The notes under the pieces: generated by a model
Databases searched by the model: none
Told to the model about the DNA's origin: nothing
Seen by the model: only the letters and a program-made list of their open reading frames with translations
Part shown: positions 1 to 6,498 of the stretch, piece by piece
Layout of the letters: each line of letters opens with the position of its first letter
Numbering within the stretch: the stretch's first letter is position 1
NCBI GenBank assembly: GCA_965221815.1
Contig: OZ244915.1
Location: forward strand, 3,311,833 to 3,375,832
Length of the DNA: 64,000 nt
Reading direction: 5' to 3'
Origin: JAPOXR01 sp965221815
Lineage (GTDB): Bacteria > Pseudomonadota > Alphaproteobacteria > Rhodobacterales > Rhodobacteraceae
Program-made: the position numbers and the translations under genes

Positions 1-214
1 ATCGATTAGTCTGCTGAAACGCAACAATACCGGAAAGGCTTTGGAGATTGCCCGCACGGCGCGCGACATGCATGGCGGAAACGGCATCTCGGAGGAATTT
101 CATATCATGCGTCACGCGGTCAATCTCGAGACAGTGAATACCTATGAGGGCACGCATGATGTCCACGCACTGATCTTGGGTCGCGCAATTACCGGACTGT
201 CGGCTTTCTGCTGA
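1..214 (+). CDS. gcdH: Glutaryl-CoA dehydrogenase, C-terminal part (gene cut by window start)
   Basis: The frame starting at base 2 is open to a TGA at 212-214 and gives the last 70 residues of an acyl-CoA dehydrogenase. The segments KRNNTGKALEIAR, MHGGNGISEEFH and VNTYEGTHDVHALILGRAITG are the C-terminal hallmark of glutaryl-CoA dehydrogenase, the FAD flavoenzyme that converts glutaryl-CoA to crotonyl-CoA in lysine and tryptophan breakdown. The catalytic base and FAD-binding N-terminal part lie outside the window. A solo end of a repeat begins four bases after the stop codon, so the mobile debris starts directly behind this core gene. Family assignment is secure from the tail alone. Confidence 0.93.
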   Translation, partial: SISLLKRNNTGKALEIARTARDMHGGNGISEEFHIMRHAVNLETVNTYEGTHDVHALILGRAITGLSAFC

Positions 215-217
215 ACT

Positions 218-241
218 GAGAGAGTCCCGCAAAGTGTGGGG
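218..241 (+). repeat. Solo terminal inverted repeat of the 94-bp element family
   Basis: The sequence GAGAGTCCCGCAAAGTGTGG and its flanks match the left terminus of the 94-bp elements at 2762, 5885 and 15175, but no partner end lies nearby in inverted orientation. It is followed within about 100 bases by the tail of a broken transposition-type ATPase on the minus strand. I infer that this is one end of a decayed full-length transposon. Confidence 0.75.
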
Positions 242-331
242 TCATGAGTTGCGGGATCTCATTTCAGACACATGTGTGGTGTGACTTTCAGCGCTCAATG
301 GCGTGGTTTCTTTGGCGTTATGTGGCGTCTG

Positions 332-620
332 TTACGTGGTTCCAATGACGAGAGTGGATCTGGCGGCTTCAACCACGTCATCGGTAACGCGGGTCATCTC
401 GTTGATTTTGAGACTGCGTACGATCTGGACAAAGAGGTGATGCAGGAGCCTGAAGTTGCCGCCGGTGATGCGTGCGATTGAGGCGATGGCCTGGTGGTCG
501 GTGAAGTCGGCGTCATCGCGTTGCAGGCCCAGCTTGCGCCAGTTGCGTGTCAAGACAAAGGTCAACTCGTCTCCTTTCAAGGGGTGGTCATGATGGGCAA
601 AACCAATCCGGCTGTAGAGT
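332..620 (-). pseudogene. Remnant of a TniB-like AAA ATPase of a transposon
   Basis: The minus-strand frame ends at 332 and reads without a stop back to at least base 620, where recognisable sequence is lost. It encodes PQLYSRIGFAHHDHPLKGDE, then DFTDHQAIASIARITGGNFR and LLHHLFVQIVRS. This is the C-terminal helical part of the AAA ATPases that partner DDE transposases (TniB/IstB-type). The Walker motifs are absent, so only the last third of a normal gene remains. The stop lies about 90 bases from a solo terminal inverted repeat (218-241), as expected if the ATPase gene sat at the end of the parent transposon. Family recognition is from memory of motif spacing. Confidence 0.6.
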
Positions 621-817
621 TGGGGGGTCGCGCTCCAGTCGTTTCTCCAGCCAGGGTTTCGCTGAGAATCGTGTAAAAATACACCCCAAGGATTTCACCA
701 CAGGCGGTGATGTCCTGTGGTGTGCAGCTATATGGTGTTGATCCACAATTTGGCCCATTACGCACGAAGGGGGTCAAAAACGGCAAGATTTCAGTTGCGG
801 GAGTGGGGCCGGGGCGA

Positions 818-1096
818 TCAGGTCAGTCGCGTATAGACATTGCGGCGGTGTGAGATCCGAACGATCAGGATTCGGGCCGCGGGGTCGTTGATCGCGGCCA
901 CAATGCGATAATCGCCCACGCGGTATCTCCAGAGATTGCGGTGTCTGGCCAGGGTCAGCGGGGCCCCGAAACGGCGGGGATCGGGCGCGGCAGCGAGACG
1001 CCCTTCCAGGAAATCGCGGATGCGGCGCTGGGCCTGGCGGTCCAGCTTACGGACGGATCTGTGCACGCTGGCCGCATAGTCAATCGTCCAGACCAC
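818..1096 (-). CDS. RelE/ParE-family toxin
   Basis: A 92-residue basic protein beginning MVWTIDYAASVHRSVRKLD with a central RRIRDFLEGRL helix, then HRNLWRYRVGDYRIVAAI and a C-terminal ILIVRISHRRNVY strand. This is the typical layout of RelE-fold toxins: two N-terminal helices followed by a beta sheet with conserved Arg and Tyr. RelE members are ribosome-dependent mRNA interferases; ParE members target gyrase. The GDYRI and HRRNVY motifs favour RelE. The start overlaps the end of the upstream antitoxin gene by 17 bases, indicating translational coupling. Length and gene order (antitoxin first) are normal for relBE modules. Confidence 0.88.
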   Translation of the reverse strand: MVWTIDYAASVHRSVRKLDRQAQRRIRDFLEGRLAAAPDPRRFGAPLTLARHRNLWRYRVGDYRIVAAINDPAARILIVRISHRRNVYTRLT

Positions 1097-1298
1097 ACCA
1101 CATATCGTCCGCGGTCAGAACCGTCTCCTCGCCCTGGCGAATCCGTTCCAGGACCCGGTCGCCCAGATAGGCATCCTCCATGTCCGCGAGGGTCTCGATG
1201 ATGGCTTGACGTGCGTAATGGCTCTTGGTGCGCCCGGTTTCCCGCGCCAGATAGTCAAGACGCGATTCAATGTCGGGCGGAAGGCGGATGGACAACAC
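1080..1298 (-). CDS. Ribbon-helix-helix antitoxin (RelB-type)
   Basis: A 72-residue protein starting at a GTG codon, preceded by a good AGGAGA site. The N-terminus MLSIRLPPDIESRLDYLARETGRTKSHY is a ribbon-helix-helix DNA-binding fold as in CopG/RelB antitoxins. The acidic tail (VLERIRQGEETVLTADDMW) is the part expected to wrap around the toxin. It precedes and overlaps the RelE-like toxin gene, so the pair forms one operon. A direct repeat just upstream (1323-1340) is a plausible operator for autoregulation by the antitoxin-toxin complex. Confidence 0.87.
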   Translation of the reverse strand: MLSIRLPPDIESRLDYLARETGRTKSHYARQAIIETLADMEDAYLGDRVLERIRQGEETVLTADDMWCGLDD

Positions 1299-1322
1299 GG
1301 CACTCTCCTGATCTCCTCACCG

Positions 1323-1340
1323 TATGACATGTATGACATC
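1323..1340 (-). promoter_or_regulatory. Candidate operator of the RelE/RHH module
   Basis: Two tandem 9-base units, TATGACATG and TATGACATC, lie 25-42 bases upstream of the antitoxin start. RHH antitoxins usually bind closely spaced repeats over their own promoter, so this is a reasonable operator. No experimental support; the assignment rests on position and repetition only. Confidence 0.45.
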
Positions 1341-2021
1341 GGCGGCGATCTGTCCAGAAGGTCCGTCAGTCGCGGGCGGGGTGTCTTTGGGGTCGACTCC
1401 AGATGAGGCGCTCCATTTTGCGATCCATGGACAAAAACACACGCCAACAACACAAAACAGCACCGCAGAACACACGGCCACACAATGACATATCCTGTGG
1501 GACTTTACGTACCTCTTATGAAGCCCCGTTTGTCAAGTCTTGGTGTGGCGCGTCAATCAAGCTGAGAATTCACGACAATCAGGGTGAGAATCCTGGGGAG
1601 CGGCGGATGCGCCCCTCTCCCCGCGGGGAGAGGGGCAAAAAATTCTGTCGGTAAGACGCCCCGTTTGACGGCTGTGACCGTTCGGGTGCAAGGCTGCTCG
1701 CCGTCGCCTGCGCCATGCTCAAGACCCAAACCCTGTTCGACCCCTCACGAACCGGATACAATCACGCCACGTGAAGCCCCCAACACAACACCCATGACCT
1801 CATGAAATACCGACCCCAAAACAGCAAAATCAGCCCTTGCGAAAAAAAGGGGGCTTTTTTAGTGAGTGCCGCAGTTGCTTGCCCGTGTGCAAGTAACGCA
1901 TGTATTCCAATCGGCCACTGTGGTCTTGGTTGTCTTGCAAGCAAAACAATCAACGGTTTTCTGACTCCATCCAAATTCGGTGCAACTTCCGGTGTGATTA
2001 TCTTGTCTACCCCAAGAAGTC
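1341..2021. other. Gene-free stretch with a perfect 26-bp palindrome
   Basis: No convincing gene was found on either strand; the open frames here lack ribosome sites and recognisable content. The notable feature is a perfect GC-rich palindrome at 1611-1636 (arms GCCCCTCTCCCCG and its complement). It has no T-run on the transcript side of either strand, so it is not a standard terminator and may be a REP-like sequence. Antisense readings of the sequence around 1800-2000 also lack family features. Confidence 0.5.
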
Positions 2022-2381
2022 TCATTCTCGTGTGTCTTCCGTCCTGTGCGTGCGATCAACCAACCGATGCTCCTCGGCCGCGACCCGTAATGACATCGCG
2101 TTCAGCATTGCCTGTCGCAGGATCGCGTTCATACGAGACTGGTACCCTTTGCCACCGGTCTTGAGCCAGACAAGCACGTCAGCATCCAGACGGGCTGTAA
2201 TCTGTTTTTTTAGAGGGCGATAATGCGCAGGCTGCATCTTGACGAGCTGGGCCTCGGTGATTTCCGGTATGTCGCTTGTATTAATCTCATTGTCGGGCAT
2301 TGCAGCCAGGCGTTTGAGAGTCTCCTCCTGTTCTGTTGTCAATGGCGGGAGCGTGTCTCGTGTGCGCTCAACCCTCTTCAT
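2022..2381 (-). CDS. brnA: BrnA-family antitoxin
   Basis: A 119-residue protein whose central stretch RPLKKQITARLDADVLVWLK followed by GKGYQSRMNAILRQAM is the BrnA ribbon-helix-helix signature. BrnA binds DNA as a dimer and neutralises the RNase BrnT. An N-terminal extension (TTEQEETLKRLAAMPDNEINTSD) is common in the family. The gene lies downstream of and overlaps the BrnT toxin gene by 14 bases, the usual toxin-first order of brnTA. Its C-terminus is rich in charged residues. Confidence 0.92.
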   Translation of the reverse strand: MKRVERTRDTLPPLTTEQEETLKRLAAMPDNEINTSDIPEITEAQLVKMQPAHYRPLKKQITARLDADVLVWLKTGGKGYQSRMNAILRQAMLNAMSLRVAAEEHRLVDRTHRTEDTRE

Positions 2382-2670
2382 ATCGCTTCCTTTCTTTTCG
2401 CGTGACAGGACAGGCCGAGATGATGCGGATCACCTCGACTGTTTCGTCCAGAGGCCCTTCTTCCGTAAAGGTATGGGCCACCAATACAACTGTAAGACCG
2501 ACGATCTGGCCGATCGTTTGCCAGCGTTGTTCACCTCCCTCAATACGATCTTGCACAGAGATATGGAGCGGATCAAGAAACACGCGGGCAGCGATCTCAA
2601 AACTCAGTCCATGTTTGCGCTGGTTGGACAGGTTCTTATCCGCGTCCCAGATAAAGAATGGGAGTGTCAT
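2368..2670 (-). CDS. brnT: BrnT-family toxin (ribonuclease)
   Basis: A 100-residue protein with the family opening FIWDADKNLSNQRKHGLSFE, then AARVFLDPLHISVQDR, VLVAHTFTEEG and the C-terminal IRIISACPVTRKERKRYEEG. The WDxxK-NxxKHG-type opening and the IRIISARxAxxxERxxYE-type ending define BrnT, a RelE-fold RNA-degrading toxin. The usual Ala before the terminal KER segment reads Pro-Val here (ACPVTRKERKRYEEG), a small departure. The brnT-brnA pair is intact and translationally coupled, and sits 1.1 kb from a second toxin-antitoxin pair. Confidence 0.93.
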   Translation of the reverse strand: MTLPFFIWDADKNLSNQRKHGLSFEIAARVFLDPLHISVQDRIEGGEQRWQTIGQIVGLTVVLVAHTFTEEGPLDETVEVIRIISACPVTRKERKRYEEG

Positions 2671-2761
2671 GGCAGTATTGTAATTATATATATGTCGTTA
2701 TTCAATATCTGTAGAAGGTCTTTTTTGGCATTTTTGGCTTCCTCACAACAAAGAGGTAAAC

Positions 2762-2855
2762 GGAGAGTCCCGCAAAGTGTGGGGCATCTGACATGCGAGA
2801 CTCTTGGTGACATCACAGATAAAACACAATTGCCCCACACTTTGCGGGACTCTCC
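2762..2855 (+). mobile_element. 94-bp miniature inverted-repeat element, copy 1
   Basis: A 94-bp element bounded by perfect 25-bp terminal inverted repeats that begin GGAGAGTCCCGCAAAGTGTG. The 44-bp core (containing GACATGCGAGACTCTTGG) is shared with copies at 5885-5978 and 15175-15268. It has no coding capacity, so it must have been mobilised in trans. The whole element can fold into one long hairpin. Confidence 0.88.
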
Positions 2856-2962
2856 TATATGCGGTGGGTGATCAGACCGCGCAGATCATGTGGGTTTGTT
2901 GGGATAAACCCATGCATCCACTTCAAATAAGCGCCTGACAACGACGCAGGAAGGGAACAAGA

Positions 2963-3145
2963 ATGAATAAACAGATAATTGCGATCGTGCAGGTTGAGAA
3001 AAACGACTCGCTGACTTCTTTTACAGGCGATGATGATCTATGGATGCTGCCGCTCGGCGACTACAAGAAAACCCGCGCCGCGCTCCAAAAAGCTGGTTTT
3101 GTAAAGCACGATTCCCTTATCGAAGCACTGGACTCTGCAAAGTAA
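2963..3145 (+). CDS. Small protein of unknown function (60 aa)
   Basis: A 60-residue frame starting ATG with a strong AGGAAGG ribosome site 8-9 bases upstream. The protein contains FTGDDDLWMLPLGDYKKTRA followed by ALQKAGFVKHDSLIEAL, which suggests a small alpha/beta fold. I recognise no family. It begins a block of AT-richer genes between two miniature elements (2855 and 5087) and may be co-transcribed with the protease gene 69 bases downstream. Confidence 0.6.
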   Translation: MNKQIIAIVQVEKNDSLTSFTGDDDLWMLPLGDYKKTRAALQKAGFVKHDSLIEALDSAK

Positions 3146-3214
3146 GCGACCAGTCCTTGCCTTCATTGCGCAAGGATCTTATTTGAGCAGTCTACAGCAA
3201 CGGAAATCTTAAAG

Positions 3215-4114
3215 GTGGATGTATTTCTTTACAGCGGGATGTTGTCTAGGTCGCAAGACCTGCGCTTCATTGAGCTTGTTTCAAAAAACAAGAATTCTGA
3301 CCAAGTGCTCCTCGTGCTTGCCACACTCGGCGGAGATGCGCACGCAGCCTACAAGATTGCCCGTTATCTGCAGACCTTATACGGGAGCTATAAAGTTTGC
3401 ATTGCTGGACTTTGCAAAAGCGCTGGGACAGTCATTGCTGTTGGAGCTGAAGAGCTGGTCTTTAGCCCTTACGGCGAGCTTGGCCCCCTAGATGTTCAGC
3501 TCACCAAGTCCGACGATCTGGCTGGCCAAGTTTCAGGCTTGAATATCGACGAAGCTCTGACAACTTTAGAAGTACGCGCGACCAAGCTGTTTCATACGTT
3601 GATTCAAGACATAACCGGCGCAAGCAGTGGAATTGTTTCGTTTCATACGGCATCCCATTCAGCATCTGAAATTGTTGGTGCGTTGTACGCGCAAATTTTT
3701 GCAAAGATTGACCCAGAAGAGACTGGATCTCGGCAACGAGCAATGCGCATTGGAGTGGATTACTGTAGGCGCTTAAACAACAATTCCAACAATATGGAAG
3801 AAAGGAGCATAGATTTACTGGCCAGAAGAACCTACCCAGATCATAGTTTTGTTATCGATCTCACTGAAGCACAAAGTCTTTTCAAGAACGTCCGTGAGGT
3901 CAATCCACAAGAAAAATCAATGATTGAAAATCTGGGGAATGCGTGCCGGATTCCAAGCTTGGGACCCACAACTATTAAAAATATTACCTATCTCTACCAA
4001 CGCGACACAACGGAAGACAAACATGAAAAGCCAAGAAAAGCCAAGGCAGAGCGCCGCCGAGACAAGCCAAAAGCGAAAGAAGGCAAATCGCTTAATGGAG
4101 AAAATCCTGCTTGA
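3215..4114 (+). CDS. ClpP-class serine protease of the SDH-protease family
   Basis: A 299-residue protein with the segments LATLGGDAHAAYKIARYLQ, CIAGLCKSAGTVIAVGAEEL and FSPYGELGPLDVQL. These correspond to the ClpP/SppA crotonase-type fold: the GGD oxyanion region, the nucleophile in KSAG (Ser near residue 70) and the GELGPLD loop. They fit the serine dehydrogenase proteinase (SDH) family, cytosolic or membrane-associated peptidases of mostly unknown role. The C-terminal about 40 residues are very Lys/Arg/Glu-rich (KPRKAKAERRRDKPKAKEGK), an unusual basic tail. The start is GTG with a weak ribosome site, so the N-terminus is uncertain. It lies in an AT-richer cassette between two mobile elements. 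Confidence 0.78.
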   Translation: MDVFLYSGMLSRSQDLRFIELVSKNKNSDQVLLVLATLGGDAHAAYKIARYLQTLYGSYKVCIAGLCKSAGTVIAVGAEELVFSPYGELGPLDVQLTKSDDLAGQVSGLNIDEALTTLEVRATKLFHTLIQDITGASSGIVSFHTASHSASEIVGALYAQIFAKIDPEETGSRQRAMRIGVDYCRRLNNNSNNMEERSIDLLARRTYPDHSFVIDLTEAQSLFKNVREVNPQEKSMIENLGNACRIPSLGPTTIKNITYLYQRDTTEDKHEKPRKAKAERRRDKPKAKEGKSLNGENPA

Positions 4115-4226
4115 TCAAGCCAGGCGCATGCCTCCTCGATATTTGCCTAATTCAGGCCCTTATTATGACGAAAATCTTGTCAATCTCCGTATAGAGAGAC
4201 ATGAGGGCGATTCCGGCTTGGTGTAA
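4023..4226 (+). CDS. Possible small basic protein overlapping the protease gene
   Basis: A 67-residue frame beginning inside the 3' end of the protease gene and extending 112 bases beyond it. It encodes a very basic N-terminus (MKSQEKPRQSAAETSQKRKK) followed by LLDQARRMPPRYLP. There is no clear ribosome site, and the first part may only be a shadow of the lysine-rich tail of the preceding gene. The part past 4114 is open, so a real overlapping gene is possible but unproven. Confidence 0.25.
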   Translation: MKSQEKPRQSAAETSQKRKKANRLMEKILLDQARRMPPRYLPNSGPYYDENLVNLRIERHEGDSGLV

Positions 4227-4333
4227 AATGACACGTTAACCGGACGGTACAACCTGCGGCATCTTTCTGGCGCCCAACATTATTTGCCCGATCCGACATC
4301 GGGCTTCCGACGGTTCTGCAGGGTTTTGCGGTA

Positions 4334-4351
4334 TTGTATCGTACGATACAA
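4334..4351. promoter_or_regulatory. Perfect 18-bp palindrome, candidate operator
   Basis: TTGTATCGTACGATACAA is a perfect palindrome located 87 bases upstream of the small gene at 4438. Its size and symmetry suit a dimeric repressor of TetR or GntR type. No such regulator is encoded in the adjacent cassette. A weaker hairpin (GCCCGAT-CCGAC-ATCGGGC) lies just upstream at 4286-4304 and could end transcription of the preceding genes. Confidence 0.5.
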
Positions 4352-4437
4352 AAGTGAGTTTGTGCATCACATACATTGTTGAGGAGGCCCAAAATGTTCT
4401 GCCCCTTTCCTGAACCAGCCCCTAAGAGAATCTGCTC

Positions 4438-4710
4438 ATGAAAACCTATGCCGTCATTCCATTATCTAAAACACCCGCCGATTTTGTTGAACGGGCCAAA
4501 AGTATCGATCCCAACGCGTACGTCTCATATGAGCCGATAGCTGTTTTTGTGCGCATCAACGCCGACCCTCATTACATTGCAAGAAAAATGGGCATCATAA
4601 CCAAAGATGACAATGATAAAGGCTACGATGGTGTTGTCATCCAATGCCGGCGCGCCGAACTGTCTGGATATGCTAATGCAAGCCTGTGGGAATTCATTCG
4701 CAATGACTGA
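4438..4710 (+). CDS. Small protein of unknown function (90 aa)
   Basis: A 90-residue protein starting MKTYAVIPLSKTPADFVE with IAVFVRINADPHYIARKMGI in the middle and a C-terminal GYANASLWEFIRND. The alternating hydrophobic pattern suggests a small alpha/beta domain; I recognise no family. It is followed without a gap by a membrane protein gene whose ATG overlaps its last codons, so the two are probably translated together. The 18-bp palindrome upstream may control both. Confidence 0.62.
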   Translation: MKTYAVIPLSKTPADFVERAKSIDPNAYVSYEPIAVFVRINADPHYIARKMGIITKDDNDKGYDGVVIQCRRAELSGYANASLWEFIRND

Positions 4711-5077
4711 ACCTAAAAGATCAGCATCTGCAGAATCAACCGCAGTTGCCAGCCCTCAAGTCAGCCAACACAAAGCGATTTGGAGTTGGATTAAAGACAA
4801 TGCGGCAGCTCTCGGACTTGTGCTGGCTGCTGCAATAGCCCTCGTAGGAATAACAAATCATATTGTCGGAAAGATCGGAGAAGTCAAACTCGACAATGCA
4901 AATATAGCGTCAGATTTGAAGGAAGAAATTCACAGCGCATCTCAAGATTTAAAAAACGAGATTAACGAAAACTCCAAACAGATCGAAGTGATCGAAGAAC
5001 GAATCACCGGCATCAAGGAAGATATTAAAGAAATCAAAGATCGAATTCCGTTACCTGTTTCTGTTTATGCAAAATGA
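4703..5077 (+). CDS. Single-span membrane protein with a coiled-coil domain (124 aa)
   Basis: The start ATG overlaps the stop of the preceding gene. The protein has a short N-terminal cytoplasmic part, one transmembrane helix around residues 33-50 (AAALGLVLAAAIALVGIT), then about 65 residues rich in Glu, Lys, Asn and Ile with heptad spacing (DLKNEINENSKQIEVIEERI, GIKEDIKEIKDR), a clear coiled coil. No enzymatic motif is present. It may anchor or oligomerise a partner, possibly the 90-residue protein encoded just upstream. Function unknown. Confidence 0.68.
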   Translation: MTEPKRSASAESTAVASPQVSQHKAIWSWIKDNAAALGLVLAAAIALVGITNHIVGKIGEVKLDNANIASDLKEEIHSASQDLKNEINENSKQIEVIEERITGIKEDIKEIKDRIPLPVSVYAK

Positions 5078-5086
5078 TTAAAATTT

Positions 5087-5357
5087 GGAGCTTATATACG
5101 TAGGTAGCCAAAATTCACCAACAATTACAACAACTTAACAAAAGTCCCCGTAGTGTCGCTACGGAGCCACCACCTCAACAGCCGCCTTAACTGGCGGCAT
5201 TTTTATGAAAGGAAACTAAAATGGAAACCCGGTAGCGACAGTTTGGAGGTTGTTGCCGGGTAAGAATTTTGGAGAATTGAGGACTGTTGGGCACAGAAAA
5301 AACAATGAAATCAGTGGTTTAGATGGTAGCAGTTGGCTACCTATGTATATAAGCCCC
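5087..5357 (+). mobile_element. 271-bp element with 24-bp terminal inverted repeats
   Basis: The left end (5087-5110, GGAGCTTATATACGTAGGTA...) and right end (5334-5357) are inverted repeats matching at 22 of 24 positions. The interior encodes no protein but holds two hairpins (5148-5204) and a CCCGGTAGCGACA motif. A second copy of the left part starts at 9619, and a smaller element with similar termini lies at 61109-61211. I infer a non-autonomous transposon; the parent family cannot be fixed from this window. Confidence 0.75.
5148..5204 (+). terminator. Tandem hairpins, the second terminator-like
   Basis: CCGTAG-TGTCG-CTACGG (5148-5164) is followed by GCCGCC-TTAACT-GGCGGC (5181-5198) and a run of five T after one A. 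The second stem-loop has the form of an intrinsic terminator. Both stems recur in the second copy (9681-9697 and 9715-9730), so they are conserved within the element. It would stop transcription entering from the gene ending at 5077. Confidence 0.55.
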
Positions 5358-5359
5358 CA

Positions 5360-5560
5360 ATGATCGTCAACACCCGTCTCAAGCGCAGCGGCCAGCGCTG
5401 GGGCCGTGCCGGTGGCCAGGGTGTTCTCACCTTCCGGGCCCTGCTCAAATCAGGACGCTTTGACAACGTCTGGGCCCAACTGCCCCATAGATGGCGACAC
5501 GCCCAGGCCCACCTCTCGGCCAACGACAATCGCACACCTCGCCCCGCAAAACCCTTGTCA
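5360..5560 (+). pseudogene. ISKra4-type transposase, C-terminal remnant
   Basis: The frame from 5360 encodes VNTRLKRSGQRWGRAGGQGV followed by LTFRALLKSGRFDNVWAQL. This matches the last conserved block of ISKra4-family transposases (a TxRLKRSGxRWxxxGGQ-type motif followed by a SGRxD motif). Everything upstream of this block is missing because the sequence begins at the right end of the 271-bp element. A related but differently deleted fragment lies at 12020-12430 on the opposite strand. Confidence 0.65.
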
Positions 5561-5720
5561 ATCAAGGATAGGCCGCGCACCCGGACATGTCGCCCAATGT
5601 CAAGAGTGAGGCCGCCAATCGTCCGTAATTCGTCAACAGGAACACCGCCCTCGGGACGTTCTCTATGTCCATGACCGATCCCTGTCCGCTGCAACAGATT
5701 GAACGCATTTGTGACAATTC

Positions 5721-5803
5721 ACTGAAGTGATGTGTGATAGAACACGAGACAAAAGTGCGCAAAATCAAGGGCACCCACTGAAGTGATTTGTGACAAACGA
5801 CAG
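5721..5803 (+). repeat. Two copies of the ACTGAAGTGATTTGTGACAA repeat
   Basis: A degenerate copy at 5721-5740 and a full copy at 5777-5803 share ACTGAAGTGATTTGTGACAA. Further full copies lie at 38867-38893 and 40265-40291. The sequence contains partly symmetrical TTTGTGACAAA halves and is probably the end of a decayed insertion sequence. Confidence 0.6.
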
Positions 5804-5884
5804 CGGGGCTTTTGATTGTGTATGGCGTTTTGGCTCTTCGGTGTGCGCTTCTGAAACCATGAATCTCTTTACTCATTCGATATA

Positions 5885-5978
5885 GGAGAGTGCCGTAAAC
5901 TGCGCGGCATCCGACATGTGAGACTCTTGGCACCATCACAGATCAAACGCAATTGCCCCACAGTTTGCGGTACTCTCT
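5885..5978 (+). mobile_element. 94-bp miniature inverted-repeat element, copy 2
   Basis: Same length and core as copy 1 and in the same orientation, but with several substitutions in the left terminal repeat (GGAGAGTGCCGTAAACTGCG), so it is the most diverged of the three copies. The 307 bases from its end to the tRNA gene contain no recognisable gene. Confidence 0.82.
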
Positions 5979-6285
5979 TGAACTGAGGGATCCGTGAAAG
6001 CGGGCGTTCCCGCAAAGCATGTGATGGCACTATTTTAAGGAATTCTTCCTCGGTTCGAGTTAGACGGCGTATAACTCGTTGATTGATGCGTTGCGCCGGG
6101 GAGTTGCGTTTTCATTTGTGCGTCATTCTGATCTTGAGCGGAGACGAGGCCTCAACAGCCGGAAAACAAGGGTGAGACTTGCTGCAAACAGTGCCAATAG
6201 ACCCTGACGAGTTCATCTCATAACGACAACACCAAGAATGGGCGTCAACCGCCTCACCGCTACGGGAATAGATACCTTGATAGCT

Positions 6286-6361
6286 TGGTGAGCCCGACAG
6301 GATTCGAACCTGTGACCCACTGATTAAAAGTCAGTTGCTCTACCAACTGAGCTACGGGCCC
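6286..6361 (-). tRNA. tRNA-Lys (UUU anticodon)
   Basis: Read on the minus strand the gene folds as a full cloverleaf. The acceptor stem is GGGCCCG with CGGGCTC, the D arm contains AGCTCAGTTGGTAGAGC, and the anticodon stem ACTGA/TCAGT encloses loop CTTTTAA. The T arm is CACAGGTTCGAATCCTGT. The discriminator base A is followed by an encoded CCA (6286-6288). Its 3' end faces the accessory region to the left, the orientation usual for tRNA-associated islands, but I found no duplicated 3' fragment at the far end. Confidence 0.96.
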
Positions 6362-6498
6362 ACTATCAATGTATGACTGCGGCAAAATCTGTCGCCGAGC
6401 AGGAATATAATTCTAACTCGACCAAATTATATGGTCAACAAGGTCAAACCACACTAGTTTGAACGCTCTTATATGTCATCGTTTGGTCGCTGAAATCC

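Noticed and set aside
1611..1636. Perfect 26-bp GC palindrome as an intrinsic terminator
   Set aside because: No T-run follows on the transcript side of either strand; the A-run after it on the plus strand is on the wrong side.
4023..4226. Overlapping basic small gene as a certain CDS
   Set aside because: Kept only as a low-confidence entry because its first half may be a shadow of the lysine-rich tail of the protease gene and it has no ribosome site.
215..6285. A classical integrative island with att repeats at the tRNA-Lys
   Set aside because: Orientation fits, but there is no integrase gene and no direct repeat of the tRNA 3' end near base 215.
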